Positions 20,458 to 31,151 of a DNA stretch of 64,000 nucleotides are shown here, one piece after another. Position 1 is the stretch's first letter; each line of letters starts with the position of its first letter. The position numbers were made by a program, and so were the translations under genes. Origin of the DNA: Prochlorococcus marinus XMU1411 (lineage in GTDB: Bacteria; Cyanobacteriota; Cyanobacteriia; PCC-6307; Cyanobiaceae); assembly GCF_017696075.1 (NCBI RefSeq), contig NZ_JAAORI010000001.1:1-64000 (forward strand), read 5' to 3'. A model generated the notes under the pieces. It made no database searches. It was given only the letters and a program-made list of their open reading frames with translations, and had not been told where the DNA came from.

Positions 20458-21364
20458 TATTAAATATTTAGGTTTAGTTACAAAAAAATTTAATGATTTT
20501 TTTTTAGTTGACTTAAAAAATCAAGAAAACATTGGAAATAGCAAGAGATTTTTATGTAAGGTGAGGAAGTCTATAAATTTCAAAGATCAAATAATTTATG
20601 TTGGAGATGAAGTAATACTTGATAATATTGATTTAAAAAGTAAACGCGCAGTAATAAAAAATCTAAAAAAAAGAAAAAATTTATTAGCTAGACCCTCAGT
20701 TGCAAATATTTCTAACATATACGTTATTTTTTCCGTTGAAGAGCCACAGTTAAATTTATCTCAAGTGAACAGGTTTTTGATATCTGCAGAATCAATGGGA
20801 GTTGAAGTATCATTAGTGTTAACAAAATGTGATTTAATTTCAGATGAAAGAAGATTTTTTTTACTTGATAAATTTAGTAAATGGGGTTATCAAGCAATAA
20901 CTTTAAATTTACGAAAAACTTCTTATTTTAAAAAATTTTTAACTGAGTTAAAGCAAAAACAATGTTCAATTTTTATGGGCCCATCTGGTGTTGGCAAAAC
21001 TACTTTGCTTAATATGATTATTCCAGGTGTTCAAAATAGAACTGCTCCAGTTTCTAATAAAATTAAGAGAGGCAAAAATACTACTCGAAATGTTGAGTTA
21101 TTTTCCATATCAAAGCAAAGTTATATTGTGGACACCCCTGGTTTTAATATGCAACCTTTAGAGGTTGATATTAGGTTGTTACCAAATCTTTATTCAGAAA
21201 TATATAAACAGGTAATCGATGAAGAAATTAAGTGTAAATTTCGTAACTGCTTACATTTAAACGATGAGGGCTGTAATTTAAATAAATCATTCGAAAGATA
21301 CTCTTTTTATAAAGAAATGATTGAGTTTTCTAAGAATCACTATTATCAAAACCAGGAAGATTAA
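20447..21364 (+). CDS. rsgA: Ribosome small-subunit GTPase RsgA
   Basis: Circularly permuted GTPase acting late in 30S assembly. An N-terminal OB-fold ([20 protein letters not shown]) precedes permuted G motifs: TKCDLIS (G4), [12 protein letters not shown] (G1) and VDTPGFN (G3). The C-terminal zinc-knuckle has [14 protein letters not shown]. The length of 305 residues is normal. The gene overlaps its upstream neighbour by 11 bases and the convergent ybaB-like gene by 35 bases. Confidence 0.95.
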   Translation: MKTNIKYLGLVTKKFNDFFLVDLKNQENIGNSKRFLCKVRKSINFKDQIIYVGDEVILDNIDLKSKRAVIKNLKKRKNLLARPSVANISNIYVIFSVEEPQLNLSQVNRFLISAESMGVEVSLVLTKCDLISDERRFFLLDKFSKWGYQAITLNLRKTSYFKKFLTELKQKQCSIFMGPSGVGKTTLLNMIIPGVQNRTAPVSNKIKRGKNTTRNVELFSISKQSYIVDTPGFNMQPLEVDIRLLPNLYSEIYKQVIDEEIKCKFRNCLHLNDEGCNLNKSFERYSFYKEMIEFSKNHYYQNQED

Positions 21365-21680
21365 GATTTAATCCACCAGTCAAATCATTCATCCTTTCTT
21401 TCATAGTTGTAGTAGATAATTCATGAGCCTTTTGGATAGCTTGTAAAATATTTTGCTCTATTTTTTCTTTATCCGCATTTAAAATATTTTCTTGCACTTC
21501 AACTTTTAAAGGAAGTTGGTTTCCGCTTATCCAGACTTTAATCATTTCATCATCACTTTTTCCTTCAATCTCCATATTTTCTAGTTCATCTTGTAATTTT
21601 TGAGCATCTTGCTGAATTTGTTTAGCTTTTTTAAAAGCTTCTGTAAGTTGTCCAAAGTTAGGAAGTCCAAAACCCGCCAT
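21330..21680 (-). CDS. YbaB/EbfC family nucleoid-associated protein
   Basis: A 116-residue DNA-binding protein of the YbaB/EbfC family. Recognisable stretches are an N-terminal helix [20 protein letters not shown], the beta core [19 protein letters not shown] and the helix [19 protein letters not shown]. Family members form dimeric tweezers that bind DNA with modest specificity. In cyanobacteria it typically neighbours murB and murC, as here. The 3' end overlaps rsgA by 35 bases on the opposite strand. Confidence 0.92.
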   Translation of the reverse strand: MAGFGLPNFGQLTEAFKKAKQIQQDAQKLQDELENMEIEGKSDDEMIKVWISGNQLPLKVEVQENILNADKEKIEQNILQAIQKAHELSTTTMKERMNDLTGGLNLNLPGFDNSDS

Positions 21681-21697
21681 TTTGTAAAAAAGTTTCT

Positions 21698-22591
21698 TTA
21701 GTTAGGATAGTCAAAACCAATCATTCTTACTTCCGGTTGCAAAAATATTCCTTTGTTTTGTAGTACTTTTTGTTGAATTACTGTTATTAATTCATAAATA
21801 TCTTTTGAACTTGCTGAAGAAGTGTTAATTATAAAATTTGAATGCATTGTAGAAATTTCTGCACCGCCAATTTTAAATCCCTTTAAACCCATATCATCAA
21901 TTAATTTTGCTGCATAATTATTTTCAGGATTTTTAAAAACACTACCAAAACTTGGTTGATGATATGGCTGTGTTTTTGTTTTTAATTTGAGGTTATTTTT
22001 GGTAGTTTTAATTAATTGTTCGTGATTTCCATTAGGCTCAAAATATAGTCTTGCACTAATAATACTCAAATCATTTCTTTGAAAAGAGCTAAATCTATAC
22101 TCGAAATCGATATCTTTTTTTTCAATTTCAAGTTTTTCATGAGTTTTATTATTTATAACTTTTACAGAAATAAGATTTTTTGCTAGCGACAAATTATTAG
22201 TGCCAGCATTCATATAAATTGCTCCTCCTAATGTTCCTGGAACTCCGACAGCCCATTCACCTCCTTGTAATCCATTTTTAGCAAGAGAATTAGATAACGT
22301 TGGAAGCATTACACCTGCTTCCGCTTCAACAATTCCTGAATATGGCTCTATCGTTAATGATTTCATTTTTTTTGTACACACAACTAAACCTTTTATGAAA
22401 ATATTATTTATTAGAAGATTTGAACCTGCACCAATAATCTGGTATCTTTTTTTATTTAAATTTGCCCATTTTATTAGATATGAAAATTCGTCAATGCTTC
22501 TTGGCTCAGCAAAATATTCAGCAACTCCTCCTACTTTTATAGTTGTATAACTACTTAAATTACAGTTCTCAGAAAAAATCTTTTTATTCAT
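21698..22591 (-). CDS. murB: UDP-N-acetylenolpyruvoylglucosamine reductase
   Basis: FAD enzyme that reduces UDP-GlcNAc-enolpyruvate to UDP-MurNAc in peptidoglycan synthesis. The N-terminus has [18 protein letters not shown], the flavin-binding stretch is [11 protein letters not shown], and [19 protein letters not shown]-like and [20 protein letters not shown] motifs are present. [20 protein letters not shown] near 245-264 fits the catalytic C-terminal domain. At 297 residues it is the short type II form. It lies 11 bp downstream of murC on the same strand. Confidence 0.96.
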   Translation of the reverse strand: MNKKIFSENCNLSSYTTIKVGGVAEYFAEPRSIDEFSYLIKWANLNKKRYQIIGAGSNLLINNIFIKGLVVCTKKMKSLTIEPYSGIVEAEAGVMLPTLSNSLAKNGLQGGEWAVGVPGTLGGAIYMNAGTNNLSLAKNLISVKVINNKTHEKLEIEKKDIDFEYRFSSFQRNDLSIISARLYFEPNGNHEQLIKTTKNNLKLKTKTQPYHQPSFGSVFKNPENNYAAKLIDDMGLKGFKIGGAEISTMHSNFIINTSSASSKDIYELITVIQQKVLQNKGIFLQPEVRMIGFDYPN

Positions 22592-22602
22592 AAATTACTT
22601 AT

Positions 22603-24015
22603 TCATTTTATTTGTTTTGCATTTAAAATTGACCAGAAATTATGACAATCGCCAGCTCCCATATTCAAAATTAAATCCCCTTCTTGAGTTAATTCGTAAA
22701 AATTCTTTGTAATTTCATGATAATTATTTACGTAACTGACATTTTTATTTTTTTTATAAATCAGATCAGTGATAATTTTCGAAGTAATTTTATCTTCGTT
22801 TACTTCTCCTGCTCCATAAATACTGGTTACATAAATAACATCTGCTTTTGACAATTCTTCAGCGAATTCTTTAGTAAATTGCTTTACTCGAGAGTATCTA
22901 TGAGGTTGAAATATAGCTATTAATCTACTTTTTTGACATTCACTATTATGTTTTTGTTTAATAAATAATCTTCCTAATTTAATCGTCTCTTTTATCTCAT
23001 TTGGATGATGTGCATAATCATCATATAAACATCTTTCATCTATTTGGCCTCTGAATTCAAATCTTTTTTTTGGTAGTTTAAGATGTTTTATATTTTTTTT
23101 AATTTCTATAAAATCTACACCTATCATTCTTGAAGCTGCTATTGCCGCGGTGATGTTAGATAGATTGTGTAACCCTGGAATTGGAATATTTAAACTACTT
23201 ATGAAATTTCCATTTTCATAATATTTTCCAATAGTATGACTTTTATTTATTTCAGTTGGGATTAAGGCATAAGCAACCTCGTTTGGTGTAGTATTTGACC
23301 ACTTGCTTTCAGAGTTAAAATTATTTCTCGTGATTTCACAATCAAAATTAATTAATAATTTTTTAGAGTTTGAAGCGAAACTTTTAAAAGAAGATATGAC
23401 TTCACTTAGATTAGAAAAGTGATCGCAATGATCAAAATCAATGTTATTGATTATTCCAATATCAGAGTCATATTTATTAATTGTCCCATCAGATTCGTCA
23501 ACTTCGGCTACTAAATATTTTGTATTTTCTAAATGACAATTAGAGTTGTAGATAGGAATTATTCCTCCAGTTATTGAAGAAGAATTATGTGTACATAACT
23601 CAAGAATTGTAGAAAGAAATGTACTGGTTGATGTTTTCCCGTGACTCCCAGCTACTGCCAATGCATTGTAAGTGCGCATTAGCATTGCGAGAATCTCTGA
23701 ACGATGTTTTATTGATAAATTTTTTTCTCTGCAGTATGAAAATTCTTCATTTTCTGGCTTTATCGCGGAGCTTACAACAATATTAATCAATTTGTTGGTA
23801 AATTTTGAAATTACAAATTCAATATTTTCTTGAACTTGAGAACTAAAGATTACTGCACCTAATTGCTCTAATTTATTAGTTTCATTGTTTTTAACTAAAT
23901 CAGATCCCGAAACTGAATAACCTTTTTTAATTAAACCCATTGCTAATGCTGACATTCCAATACCTCCGATCCCAATAAAATGAAAATGAACTTTCAACAG
24001 TAATTCTTTATCCAA
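22603..24015 (-). CDS. murC: UDP-N-acetylmuramate--L-alanine ligase
   Basis: Adds the first amino acid to the peptidoglycan stem peptide. The protein has the N-terminal dinucleotide-like HFIGIGGIGMSALAMGL, the ATP-binding AVAGSHGKTSTSTFLS (about 118-133), the EVDESDGTI substrate motif and the C-terminal DDYAHHPNEIKETI and FQPHRYSR stretches. The length of 470 residues is typical. The murC-murB-ybaB order suggests one transcript. Its start is divergent from gap2 across a 193-bp intergenic region. Confidence 0.97.
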   Translation of the reverse strand: MDKELLLKVHFHFIGIGGIGMSALAMGLIKKGYSVSGSDLVKNNETNKLEQLGAVIFSSQVQENIEFVISKFTNKLINIVVSSAIKPENEEFSYCREKNLSIKHRSEILAMLMRTYNALAVAGSHGKTSTSTFLSTILELCTHNSSSITGGIIPIYNSNCHLENTKYLVAEVDESDGTINKYDSDIGIINNIDFDHCDHFSNLSEVISSFKSFASNSKKLLINFDCEITRNNFNSESKWSNTTPNEVAYALIPTEINKSHTIGKYYENGNFISSLNIPIPGLHNLSNITAAIAASRMIGVDFIEIKKNIKHLKLPKKRFEFRGQIDERCLYDDYAHHPNEIKETIKLGRLFIKQKHNSECQKSRLIAIFQPHRYSRVKQFTKEFAEELSKADVIYVTSIYGAGEVNEDKITSKIITDLIYKKNKNVSYVNNYHEITKNFYELTQEGDLILNMGAGDCHNFWSILNAKQIK

Positions 24016-24208
24016 TGTTTATCGTTTACTTCAATCAAAATAACTTCTCGGAAAAATTTTGCTATTTTTTCTTAAAAAAAAATGTTTTTTTTTATTGAAT
24101 TAATACAAAACTAGACTTATTTGCTTAATAAATCAAAAAAAACTTACGTTATTGCACAAAATTCAGTATGATCAGCAACTTAGGTTAATCATTTAGAAAT
24201 TATTAGTT

Positions 24209-25231
24209 ATGACTTTGCGTGTTGCAATTAACGGCTTTGGCAGAATTGGTCGAAACTTTATGCGTTGTTGGCTTAGTAGAGGGGCTTACACCAATATTGA
24301 AGTAGTTGGAATTAACGTTACCTCAGATCCCAAGACTAATGCTCATTTATTAAAGTATGATTCAGTTCTTGGTCAACTTGATGGTGTTGATATTCAATAT
24401 ACTGATGATACTTTTGTAATTAATAACAAGACAATTAAGTGTTTCTCTGATAGAAACCCATTGAATCTACCTTGGAAAGACTGGGGTGTAGATTTGGTTA
24501 TTGAATCTACTGGAGTCTTTAATACAGACGTTGGTGCAAGTAAGCACTTAGAGGTAGGAGCAAAAAAAGTTATCTTAACTGCTCCTGGCAAAGGCGATGG
24601 AGTTGGTACTTTTGTAGTCGGCGTTAATGCTGATAAATATAAACACAAAGATTATGATATTTTGAGTAATGCTAGTTGTACAACAAACTGTTTAGCTCCA
24701 GTGGTTAAAGTTTTAGACCAAACGTTTGGGATTAACAAGGGTTTGATGACCACAATTCATAGTTATACAGGGGATCAAAGAATTTTAGATAATAGTCATA
24801 GAGATTTAAGAAGGGCTAGAGCAGCGGCTACAAATATTGTTCCTACTTCTACAGGTGCTGCAAAAGCAGTAGCACTGGTATACCCAGAAATGAAAGGAAA
24901 ATTAACAGGTATTGCAATGAGAGTACCCACTCCTAACGTTTCTGCAGTAGATTTTGTTTTCGAATCTTCTAAATCTGTTACAGCCGAAGAAGTCAACAAA
25001 GCGCTTAAGGAATCATCATTAGGCTCAATGAAAGGTATCATAAAGTACGGAGATGAACCATTAGTGTCAAGCGATTATGCAGGTACCAATGAATCATCAA
25101 TTGTTGATAGCGACCTCACTATGTGTATTGGAGATAACCTTGTAAAGGTCCTTGCTTGGTACGATAATGAGTGGGGTTATAGTCAGAGAGTTGTAGATTT
25201 AGCAGAGATTGTTGCTAAAAATTGGGAATAA
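24209..25231 (+). CDS. gap2: Glyceraldehyde-3-phosphate dehydrogenase (photosynthetic type)
   Basis: Calvin-cycle and glycolytic dehydrogenase. It has the Rossmann start [17 protein letters not shown], the catalytic [13 protein letters not shown] (Cys about 155) and [11 protein letters not shown], and [20 protein letters not shown]. The long loop and 340-residue length match the cyanobacterial Gap2 type, which uses NADP and NAD and works anabolically. Assignment to gap2 rather than gap1 is inference from overall sequence character. It converges with thiL one base after its stop. Confidence 0.93.
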   Translation: MTLRVAINGFGRIGRNFMRCWLSRGAYTNIEVVGINVTSDPKTNAHLLKYDSVLGQLDGVDIQYTDDTFVINNKTIKCFSDRNPLNLPWKDWGVDLVIESTGVFNTDVGASKHLEVGAKKVILTAPGKGDGVGTFVVGVNADKYKHKDYDILSNASCTTNCLAPVVKVLDQTFGINKGLMTTIHSYTGDQRILDNSHRDLRRARAAATNIVPTSTGAAKAVALVYPEMKGKLTGIAMRVPTPNVSAVDFVFESSKSVTAEEVNKALKESSLGSMKGIIKYGDEPLVSSDYAGTNESSIVDSDLTMCIGDNLVKVLAWYDNEWGYSQRVVDLAEIVAKNWE

Positions 25232-25232
25232 T

Positions 25233-26219
25233 TTAAAAGTGTTTGAAAGGTTTTTTATTAAATAATATGTTTTTATTATTATTTCTAAATTCTATTGATG
25301 GTTCACCATAATCAAAAAAACCAATCTCGTTAATATTTTTATCAAATTTAGATAAATTTTTTGACCATTTTTTTGGTAATGAGAAAACTAATTCGTAGTC
25401 TTCGCCTCCAAAAAAATAATATTCGTCCCATTTATCTCCTTTAGGCCAATCCTGATCTTTAGGTATTTTTTCATAATTTATAATCGCTTTACAGTTGCTA
25501 GCTATTGCTAAATCTTGTAAAGCTTGAAAAAGACCATCACTGCTATCAGTACATCCTATTCTCTTTATTTTTTTATTGGAGCGAGTTTTCAGGAGATTAT
25601 TTAGAAAATTTGGGTAGATATTAGGGCGACAAAAATGTTCAATGGACTTACTGATTAATCTTTCATTAAGAGAAAATTCATTATCGAAATTAATTTTATT
25701 TTGTATCAAAAATCCTAGTTTGCTAAGACCATGTATACCTGTAGTTAAGATAATATCTCCTGGTTTACATGCGTTTCTTCGTAATTCAAGTTCACCTTGA
25801 ATTCCAAAGGCTGTAATTGAAATGACTTTTTCATTTCCCTTTGAGCAATCTCCCCCTAAAATCCTCCCGCCATATTCTTTTAATGCTTTATTTATTCCTT
25901 TATATAATTCTTTAACCCAAATCCACTCAGTTTTAGCAGGTAAAACTAGGCTTATTGTAATACCTATAGTTTCCTTGCTGCCACTGGATAATAAGTCAGA
26001 GATGTTGCTAACAACTGCTTTCCATCCAAGGTCTTGAGGACAAATAGTAATATCATTGAAATGAACATTTTCTACTAAAGAATCAGTATTGACAAGTAAA
26101 TTTTCATTTTTAGTTTTGATTAAAGCGCAATCATCTGAAGCTTGATTTTTAGGCATAAATTTTTCTAGCCTATTTATTAATTCTTTTTCCCCTATATCTT
26201 CTAATATTTCTTTATGCAT
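25233..26219 (-). CDS. thiL: Thiamine-monophosphate kinase
   Basis: Phosphorylates thiamine monophosphate to the active cofactor. Family motifs are DDCALIKTKNENLLVNTDSLVENVHF, LGWKAVVSNISDLLSSGS, GGRILGGDCSKG and CTDSSDGLFQALQDLA, followed by FGGEDYELVFSLP. The 328-residue length is normal. The start overlaps the end of the upstream cyclophilin gene by eight bases on the same strand, implying coupled translation. It is convergent with gap2. Confidence 0.95.
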   Translation of the reverse strand: MHKEILEDIGEKELINRLEKFMPKNQASDDCALIKTKNENLLVNTDSLVENVHFNDITICPQDLGWKAVVSNISDLLSSGSKETIGITISLVLPAKTEWIWVKELYKGINKALKEYGGRILGGDCSKGNEKVISITAFGIQGELELRRNACKPGDIILTTGIHGLSKLGFLIQNKINFDNEFSLNERLISKSIEHFCRPNIYPNFLNNLLKTRSNKKIKRIGCTDSSDGLFQALQDLAIASNCKAIINYEKIPKDQDWPKGDKWDEYYFFGGEDYELVFSLPKKWSKNLSKFDKNINEIGFFDYGEPSIEFRNNNKNILFNKKPFKHF

Positions 26220-27303
26220 TTAATTGGAGGTTTTCGATTCCTTCTAAAACATCAATTGAAATTATTGTGTCATCTTTAGTAAGTTCTTCTAATACATCAA
26301 ATCCATCTACAACGTAACCAAAGGCAGCATTTCTGCCGTCAATTAAATTGCGACCTGCTGGATTTAATTCTGCTTCATATAAAAAGAAGAAAAATTGTGA
26401 TGAGCCATCATCAACTGCGGTATTCGAATGGGACCATCCTAGAGTTCCAAGTGTTGCAAAAGGTAATGTTGGCGTCTCTGTGTAAAAACCTAAATCTTCA
26501 AAAGTTTGATTATAAAAGGTATCTTTTTCATCTGGGATTCTTATTTCTAGGGGAACGTGACGTTCTTCATTTGTTTCAGGATCTATGTAACCAATAGCTT
26601 CACCAATTGGATCACCTGTTTGCATTACAAAAAATTCTTCTGCTCTGTTAATAGGTAAATCTTTGTAGAAGTTTTTTGAAGATAAATCTATAAATGCTCC
26701 TGCTGTAAGTGGGGCGTTAAATCCATCCACAATAGCTTGCATATCTCCTTTGGAGGTTTTTATATTGACTTTTGCTCTGCCCAGTAATCTTGGTAAATTA
26801 TCAAATTCGTGGGGAATAGAGTATGGAAATTCATTTGGTAGAAAATATTCTTCTACTTTACCTATTTTATCTAAAGCATCTCTTCGGGTGGCTATAAATG
26901 AGTATTTATCTTTTGATTTAGAATAGTCTTGAAGGCTATTAAAATTTTCCTTGAGCTCTAAAAATGTATTTTCAGTAATTTTCTGTTTATCTTTTGGTAA
27001 TTCTTGAATAATTTTACTTTGGTATTTTTTTAGTAAAGATTGACATTTTGTAACAGTTTTTGCAAGAGCAGGCCATCTTCCTCCTCTGACAAGGTCACTA
27101 GTTTCTTCCAATTTGTGTTGAATTTCCTGTAACTCAACTTGCTTGATAGGGAGTGCGTTTCTGAGGATTGCATTAGGGTCTTTTACTGCATTTCCAGTAG
27201 GTAAATCAGCTAGTACTTGTATCGGTTTAAATAGAAAAACCTGTGAAAATACAATTAAAAGAATTAAGAAAACTTTGTTCTGATTTGATAAGAATTTTTG
27301 CAT
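26212..27303 (-). CDS. Exported cyclophilin-type peptidyl-prolyl isomerase
   Basis: A 363-residue protein beginning with a signal peptide ([20 protein letters not shown]). A helical region at about 40-165 resembles the N-terminal bundle of the thylakoid-lumen cyclophilin 38 family. The C-terminal half is a cyclophilin domain: [51 protein letters not shown] and [19 protein letters not shown]. In plants CYP38 assists photosystem II assembly, so a lumenal role is plausible. It is divergent from efp and overlaps thiL by eight bases. Confidence 0.9.
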   Translation of the reverse strand: MQKFLSNQNKVFLILLIVFSQVFLFKPIQVLADLPTGNAVKDPNAILRNALPIKQVELQEIQHKLEETSDLVRGGRWPALAKTVTKCQSLLKKYQSKIIQELPKDKQKITENTFLELKENFNSLQDYSKSKDKYSFIATRRDALDKIGKVEEYFLPNEFPYSIPHEFDNLPRLLGRAKVNIKTSKGDMQAIVDGFNAPLTAGAFIDLSSKNFYKDLPINRAEEFFVMQTGDPIGEAIGYIDPETNEERHVPLEIRIPDEKDTFYNQTFEDLGFYTETPTLPFATLGTLGWSHSNTAVDDGSSQFFFFLYEAELNPAGRNLIDGRNAAFGYVVDGFDVLEELTKDDTIISIDVLEGIENLQLNA

Positions 27304-27346
27304 AGCACTCTTGCAGGTTTATGATCCTTGGGGATGTAATACAGGA

Positions 27347-27907
27347 ATGATTTCCAGTAACGATTTTCGCACAGGTACTACCATCGAATTGGATGGACAA
27401 GTTTGGCGCGTTGTAGAATTTCTACATGTCAAGCCTGGTAAGGGTTCTGCTTTTGTGCGAACAAAATTAAAATCAGTTCAAAGCGGCAACGTGGTTGAAA
27501 AAACTTTTCGAGCCGGAGAATCAGTACAGCAGGCTATCCTTGAGAAGTCTAACCTGCAGCATACATATGTGGAGTCTGGTGATTATGTTTTTATGGATAT
27601 GACAAGTTTTGAAGAGACAAGACTCACCTCTGAGCAAATCGGTAAAGGCGCAAAATATTTGAAAGAGGGAATGGAGGTTAATGTGGTTTTCCATAATGGT
27701 AAAGTTTTAGAAGTAGAACTTCCAATATCTATTACTTTGAAAGTTACAGAGACTGATCCTGGAGTTAAAGGTGATACTGCTAGTGGGGGCACGAAACCAG
27801 CTATTCTAGAAACAGGTGCTCAAGTTATGGTTCCTTTATTTATTTCTGTTGGAGAAATGATTAAAGTTGATACTCGTAACGATAGTTATCTTGGACGTGA
27901 AAATTAA
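27347..27907 (+). CDS. efp: Translation elongation factor P
   Basis: Relieves ribosome stalling at polyproline. The ATG at 27347 gives the canonical N-terminus [17 protein letters not shown] and a product of 186 residues, the family norm; an in-frame TTG at 27311 would only add an unconserved leader. The tip loop [14 protein letters not shown] carries the lysine modified in many bacteria. The end [12 protein letters not shown] is diagnostic. The stop overlaps the accB start by one base. Confidence 0.97.
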   Translation: MISSNDFRTGTTIELDGQVWRVVEFLHVKPGKGSAFVRTKLKSVQSGNVVEKTFRAGESVQQAILEKSNLQHTYVESGDYVFMDMTSFEETRLTSEQIGKGAKYLKEGMEVNVVFHNGKVLEVELPISITLKVTETDPGVKGDTASGGTKPAILETGAQVMVPLFISVGEMIKVDTRNDSYLGREN

Positions 27908-28413
27908 TGGCTATGAAACTAGATCATGAAGACTTAAATCGCTTAATAGAGAAAATCTCTTCAAGTGATATTCAAGAGTTCTTGCTAGAAGGTGAAGATT
28001 TTAAACTAGAAATAAAAAGGAATTTGTTTGATCAGAACCAAGTTATCAATAATTTAGCTTCTAATACTTCATTTGATAAACAAACAATTGCTAATCAAAA
28101 AACTATCAATCAGACTATCCCAGTTGTTAATGAGCCTGAAACGCCGCAGGTAGCACCCCCAGGACGCTCTGACCTAACTGAAATTACTTCTCCTATGGTT
28201 GGAACTTTTTATCGGGCTGCGGCGCCTGGTGAGGATCCATTCGTCGAAGTAGGAAATAACATTAAGGTTGGTCAAACTATTTGTATTTTGGAAGCAATGA
28301 AGTTAATGAATGAAATTGAATCTGAATTTAATGCTGAAATAGTAGAGATTCTGGTTGAAAATGGGACACCAGTTGAATTTGGTCAAGTTTTAATGCGCGT
28401 TAAGCAGTCTTGA
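27907..28413 (+). CDS. accB: Biotin carboxyl carrier protein of acetyl-CoA carboxylase
   Basis: Carries biotin between the carboxylase and transferase of acetyl-CoA carboxylase. The C-terminal biotinyl domain has SPMVGTFYRAAAPGEDPFVE and CILEAMKLMNEIESE, where the Lys of EAMKLM is the attachment site (about 131). A Pro/Gln/Asn-rich linker precedes it. It is 168 residues long. It is coupled to efp by a one-base overlap, an arrangement common in bacteria. Confidence 0.97.
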   Translation: MAMKLDHEDLNRLIEKISSSDIQEFLLEGEDFKLEIKRNLFDQNQVINNLASNTSFDKQTIANQKTINQTIPVVNEPETPQVAPPGRSDLTEITSPMVGTFYRAAAPGEDPFVEVGNNIKVGQTICILEAMKLMNEIESEFNAEIVEILVENGTPVEFGQVLMRVKQS

Positions 28414-28416
28414 ATT

Positions 28417-29424
28417 CTAAGTAATTTCTATAGCAGCTTTTATAGCCTCAATCATACTTTGAGATTGAGCAATCCCTTTGCCAGCAATATCAAATCCTGT
28501 TCCATGATCTGGAGATGTTCTTATAAAAGGTAAACCGATTGTGGTATTTACTGAGTAATTAAAAGCTATCACTTTCATTGGTATTAAACCTTGATCATGA
28601 TACATAGCAAGAATGCCATCGTGCTTTTCAGCATTTTTTTCACTCCAAGCTTTTACTGAAGAATTCCAGCAACTATCTGGTGATAAAGGGCCTAATAATT
28701 TAATACCTCTATTTTTCTCATTCCATGTAATTAAGGCATCATTGAGCCAATCTTTTTCTTCATGACCTAAAATGCCTTCTTCGCCAGCATGAGGGTTTAA
28801 TCCTGCTACTTTTAAAGTAGGTTTGTCAGTATAGCTATTACAAAAATTTTTGAATAGATCCAATTTAGAGTGGATTAATTCTGTAGTTAATTTCTTGGGA
28901 ACTTCACAAAGGGCTATATGGGTTGTAGCTAGTAAGGTATTAAATCTCCAACCTGTAATTGGTGATTTTGCTGTGAATAACATTCCAAAGTTTTTTACTC
29001 CACATGATTTTGCTAGTACTTCAGTTTGACCAGAGAAGTAATGACCTGCTAGAGACCATGATTTCTTGCAAATTGGTCCTGTTACAAGTGCCGAATTGGG
29101 ATATGTTTTTACAATTTCTATTGCTTTTGTTAAATATTGATAACTTGAATTACCGTAACTTGATTGAGGGTTATTATCTGATGAAGAAATTTCGAGATCA
29201 TGTATCTTTAAATTTTTAGGATTTGCAATGTTTTCTAATCCTAATGATCTAAGGTGGCTATATGTATTTTGTAGATTTTTTTTTGATCCAACCAATATAA
29301 AGTCAACATTTTGAGGTATCTCATCAGAACAAAGAGCTTTTAATATTATTTCAGGTCCAATACCTGACTCATCTCCTACGCTTAATACTACGTTCAATGC
29401 TTTATTTGTATTTTGACAATTCAT
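28417..29424 (-). CDS. pdxA: 4-hydroxythreonine-4-phosphate dehydrogenase
   Basis: Pyridoxal phosphate synthesis enzyme (DXP-dependent route). Signatures are LSVGDESGIGPEIILKAL at the N-terminus, ALVTGPICKKSW, LNPHAGEEGILGHEE, YHDQGLIPMKVIAF with metal-binding His, and RTSPDHGTGFDIAGKG. The length of 335 residues is typical. It converges with accB with three bases between stops. Confidence 0.96.
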   Translation of the reverse strand: MNCQNTNKALNVVLSVGDESGIGPEIILKALCSDEIPQNVDFILVGSKKNLQNTYSHLRSLGLENIANPKNLKIHDLEISSSDNNPQSSYGNSSYQYLTKAIEIVKTYPNSALVTGPICKKSWSLAGHYFSGQTEVLAKSCGVKNFGMLFTAKSPITGWRFNTLLATTHIALCEVPKKLTTELIHSKLDLFKNFCNSYTDKPTLKVAGLNPHAGEEGILGHEEKDWLNDALITWNEKNRGIKLLGPLSPDSCWNSSVKAWSEKNAEKHDGILAMYHDQGLIPMKVIAFNYSVNTTIGLPFIRTSPDHGTGFDIAGKGIAQSQSMIEAIKAAIEIT

Positions 29425-29447
29425 AAAAAGTTTTTAAATTTATTTTT

Positions 29448-30326
29448 TTAACTATTCAGATAGCAATTTTTTAAGCCTATTTTATAATTTTTATAAATTA
29501 GTTTATACCCGAGTGTTTCGCATAATAGTTTATTCGAAACTCTTCTATTTTCCATCCAAAAAGATTTAGCTATAGGGGATAATTCCTCTTTTGCATCTTC
29601 AAATAATATTGGCTTTGGCATTGTTAAACCAAGGAAATCATAGCAATATTGAATAACTTCTATCTGAGAACAGGGTAGATCATCTGCAATATTAATAATC
29701 TGGTAAAATTTTAAGGAATTTTTATTTTGTAAGAGATAAATAATTGCATTTGTTATGTCAGCGACATGAATTCTTGAAAAAACCTGATTTTTTTTTGATA
29801 TAACACGAATTTTTTTATTTTTTATTGCTTCAAAAGTCGATCGTCCAGGTCCATAAATACCAGGCAACCTAAAAATCTGTACAGGTAAACCAGATCTAAT
29901 CCATTCTTTTTCACAATTCAATCTCTTATGACTTCTTTGTTGAAAAGGTTTTGGTTCATCAATTTCAGAGACCCAATCACCCTTGCTGTGCCCATAAACT
30001 CCTGTTGTAGATAAATATCCAACCCATTCAAGGGATAAACTTTTTAGCTTATCTTTAAGACTTTTTAATACTGGATCGTTTCCATTTTTGTCGGGAGGTA
30101 TGCAACTAAGAATATGTGTGACTCCATCAAAAATTTCTTTATTAGGAAGCAAGTCTTCTTCGCTGTTGAATACGAAACTATTTGGATCTTTTTTTTCAGA
30201 TCTTGAACTTGTCAAAGCGGTATAACCCAATTGCCTTATTTTTTTTGCAAAGAAACTACCGCTGAAACCACATCCTAAAACTAAAAATTTATTTTTACCA
30301 TTTAGTGAACTTGCGGAATTCTTCAT
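29448..30326 (-). CDS. NAD-dependent epimerase/dehydratase-like (extended SDR)
   Basis: A 292-residue Rossmann protein with the nucleotide motif LVLGCGFSGSFFAKKIRQLG near the N-terminus. The remainder, including YLSTTGVYGHSKGDWVSEID and FRLPGIYGPGRSTFEAI, has the extended SDR pattern, with TGVYG in the usual catalytic area. The substrate is unknown. It is close to the cyanobacterial YeeZ-like group. It lies 23 bp upstream of pdxA on the same strand. Confidence 0.85.
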   Translation of the reverse strand: MKNSASSLNGKNKFLVLGCGFSGSFFAKKIRQLGYTALTSSRSEKKDPNSFVFNSEEDLLPNKEIFDGVTHILSCIPPDKNGNDPVLKSLKDKLKSLSLEWVGYLSTTGVYGHSKGDWVSEIDEPKPFQQRSHKRLNCEKEWIRSGLPVQIFRLPGIYGPGRSTFEAIKNKKIRVISKKNQVFSRIHVADITNAIIYLLQNKNSLKFYQIINIADDLPCSQIEVIQYCYDFLGLTMPKPILFEDAKEELSPIAKSFWMENRRVSNKLLCETLGYKLIYKNYKIGLKNCYLNS

Positions 30327-30361
30327 GCGACGTTAAAGTAGTACATATGTATTAATTAAAG

Positions 30362-30589
30362 ATGAAGACAACTCTTAGGCCTGATTTAAAATTAAAAACT
30401 TATTGCATTAGCAAAAGTTATAGTCGTCTGACAGAAAAAGAAATAAGCTTAATTAACTTTAAATTCTATCAAAAATTATTTGTACTTCTCATTTCATTTT
30501 CCACAATTTTAATATTCCCAGAATCGCCAAGAGAATTGGAAAATATATGTGAGAGTTATAACTCTGGAAAAATGTGTAATGTTTGGTAG
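30362..30589 (+). CDS. Small single-pass membrane protein, unknown
   Basis: A 75-residue protein with one hydrophobic segment at about 38-54 (QKLFVLLISFSTILIFP) and a short polar tail ESPRELENICESYNSGKMCN with two cysteines, ending in VW. The tail resembles the end of the small protein at 41284-41466 (ETPKELEKCTPEF). No function can be assigned. It starts 35 bp from the divergent epimerase gene, and its stop abuts the convergent HNH gene. Confidence 0.6.
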   Translation: MKTTLRPDLKLKTYCISKSYSRLTEKEISLINFKFYQKLFVLLISFSTILIFPESPRELENICESYNSGKMCNVW

Positions 30590-30988
30590 TCAAGCTGCTC
30601 TATATTCTGATCTATCTTTTTCGTTATCTTTATTAACTTGAAAATTAGGATTGGCCCATTGGAGTAATCTTATAGCTAGTCTTAAATCTCCTTCTAACCA
30701 AGCTCTTATAGCCATTGCTCTTCGTGGATCATAAAATTTTTGCCTTCTGTACCAATACAAAGCATTTTCATCTGATTTGTCCCCATTACAGGAAAGACAT
30801 GCAGGGACACAGTTTTCTGTAGTGCTTAAGCCTCCTTGACTTCTTGGTATTACATGGTCAATCGATTCAGATGTTTTTCCGCAATATATACAACTTTTTC
30901 CTGTAAACCTATGTATAGATTTTCGCCATTGTCTAAATCTGAACTTAGGACATAAATCCTCTAAAAAAACCGCATCATTAATATGCAT
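30590..30988 (-). CDS. HNH endonuclease family protein
   Basis: A 132-residue protein with a clear HNH core: CIYCGKTSESIDHVIPRSQG, then NCVPACLSCNGDKSDENAL. The CxxC pairs bind zinc, and DHVIPRSQGG plus the N of NGDK match the catalytic His/Asn/His pattern. The surrounding region is basic. Cyanobacteria carry a conserved protein of this kind whose role is unknown. No intron or intein is nearby, so I do not call it a homing enzyme. Confidence 0.88.
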   Translation of the reverse strand: MHINDAVFLEDLCPKFRFRQWRKSIHRFTGKSCIYCGKTSESIDHVIPRSQGGLSTTENCVPACLSCNGDKSDENALYWYRRQKFYDPRRAMAIRAWLEGDLRLAIRLLQWANPNFQVNKDNEKDRSEYRAA

Positions 30989-31151
30989 TCAGAATATTTA
31001 TTTAAATAAATAATGGCTTGAATAAATTAAAAGTCAACATTTATCTATCCTTTTAGGTATAAATTTGCAAGCAAAAATATGATTTAGTCTGTTTAGATAC
31101 AAAATAGTATTTATAAAATTATAAAAATATAACTAACTTTTAAAATCTTTA

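Noticed and set aside
24016-24208. Defined promoter between murC and gap2
   Set aside because: Only a TATGAT-like box is visible, and no -35 or regulator site with proper spacing could be supported by eye.
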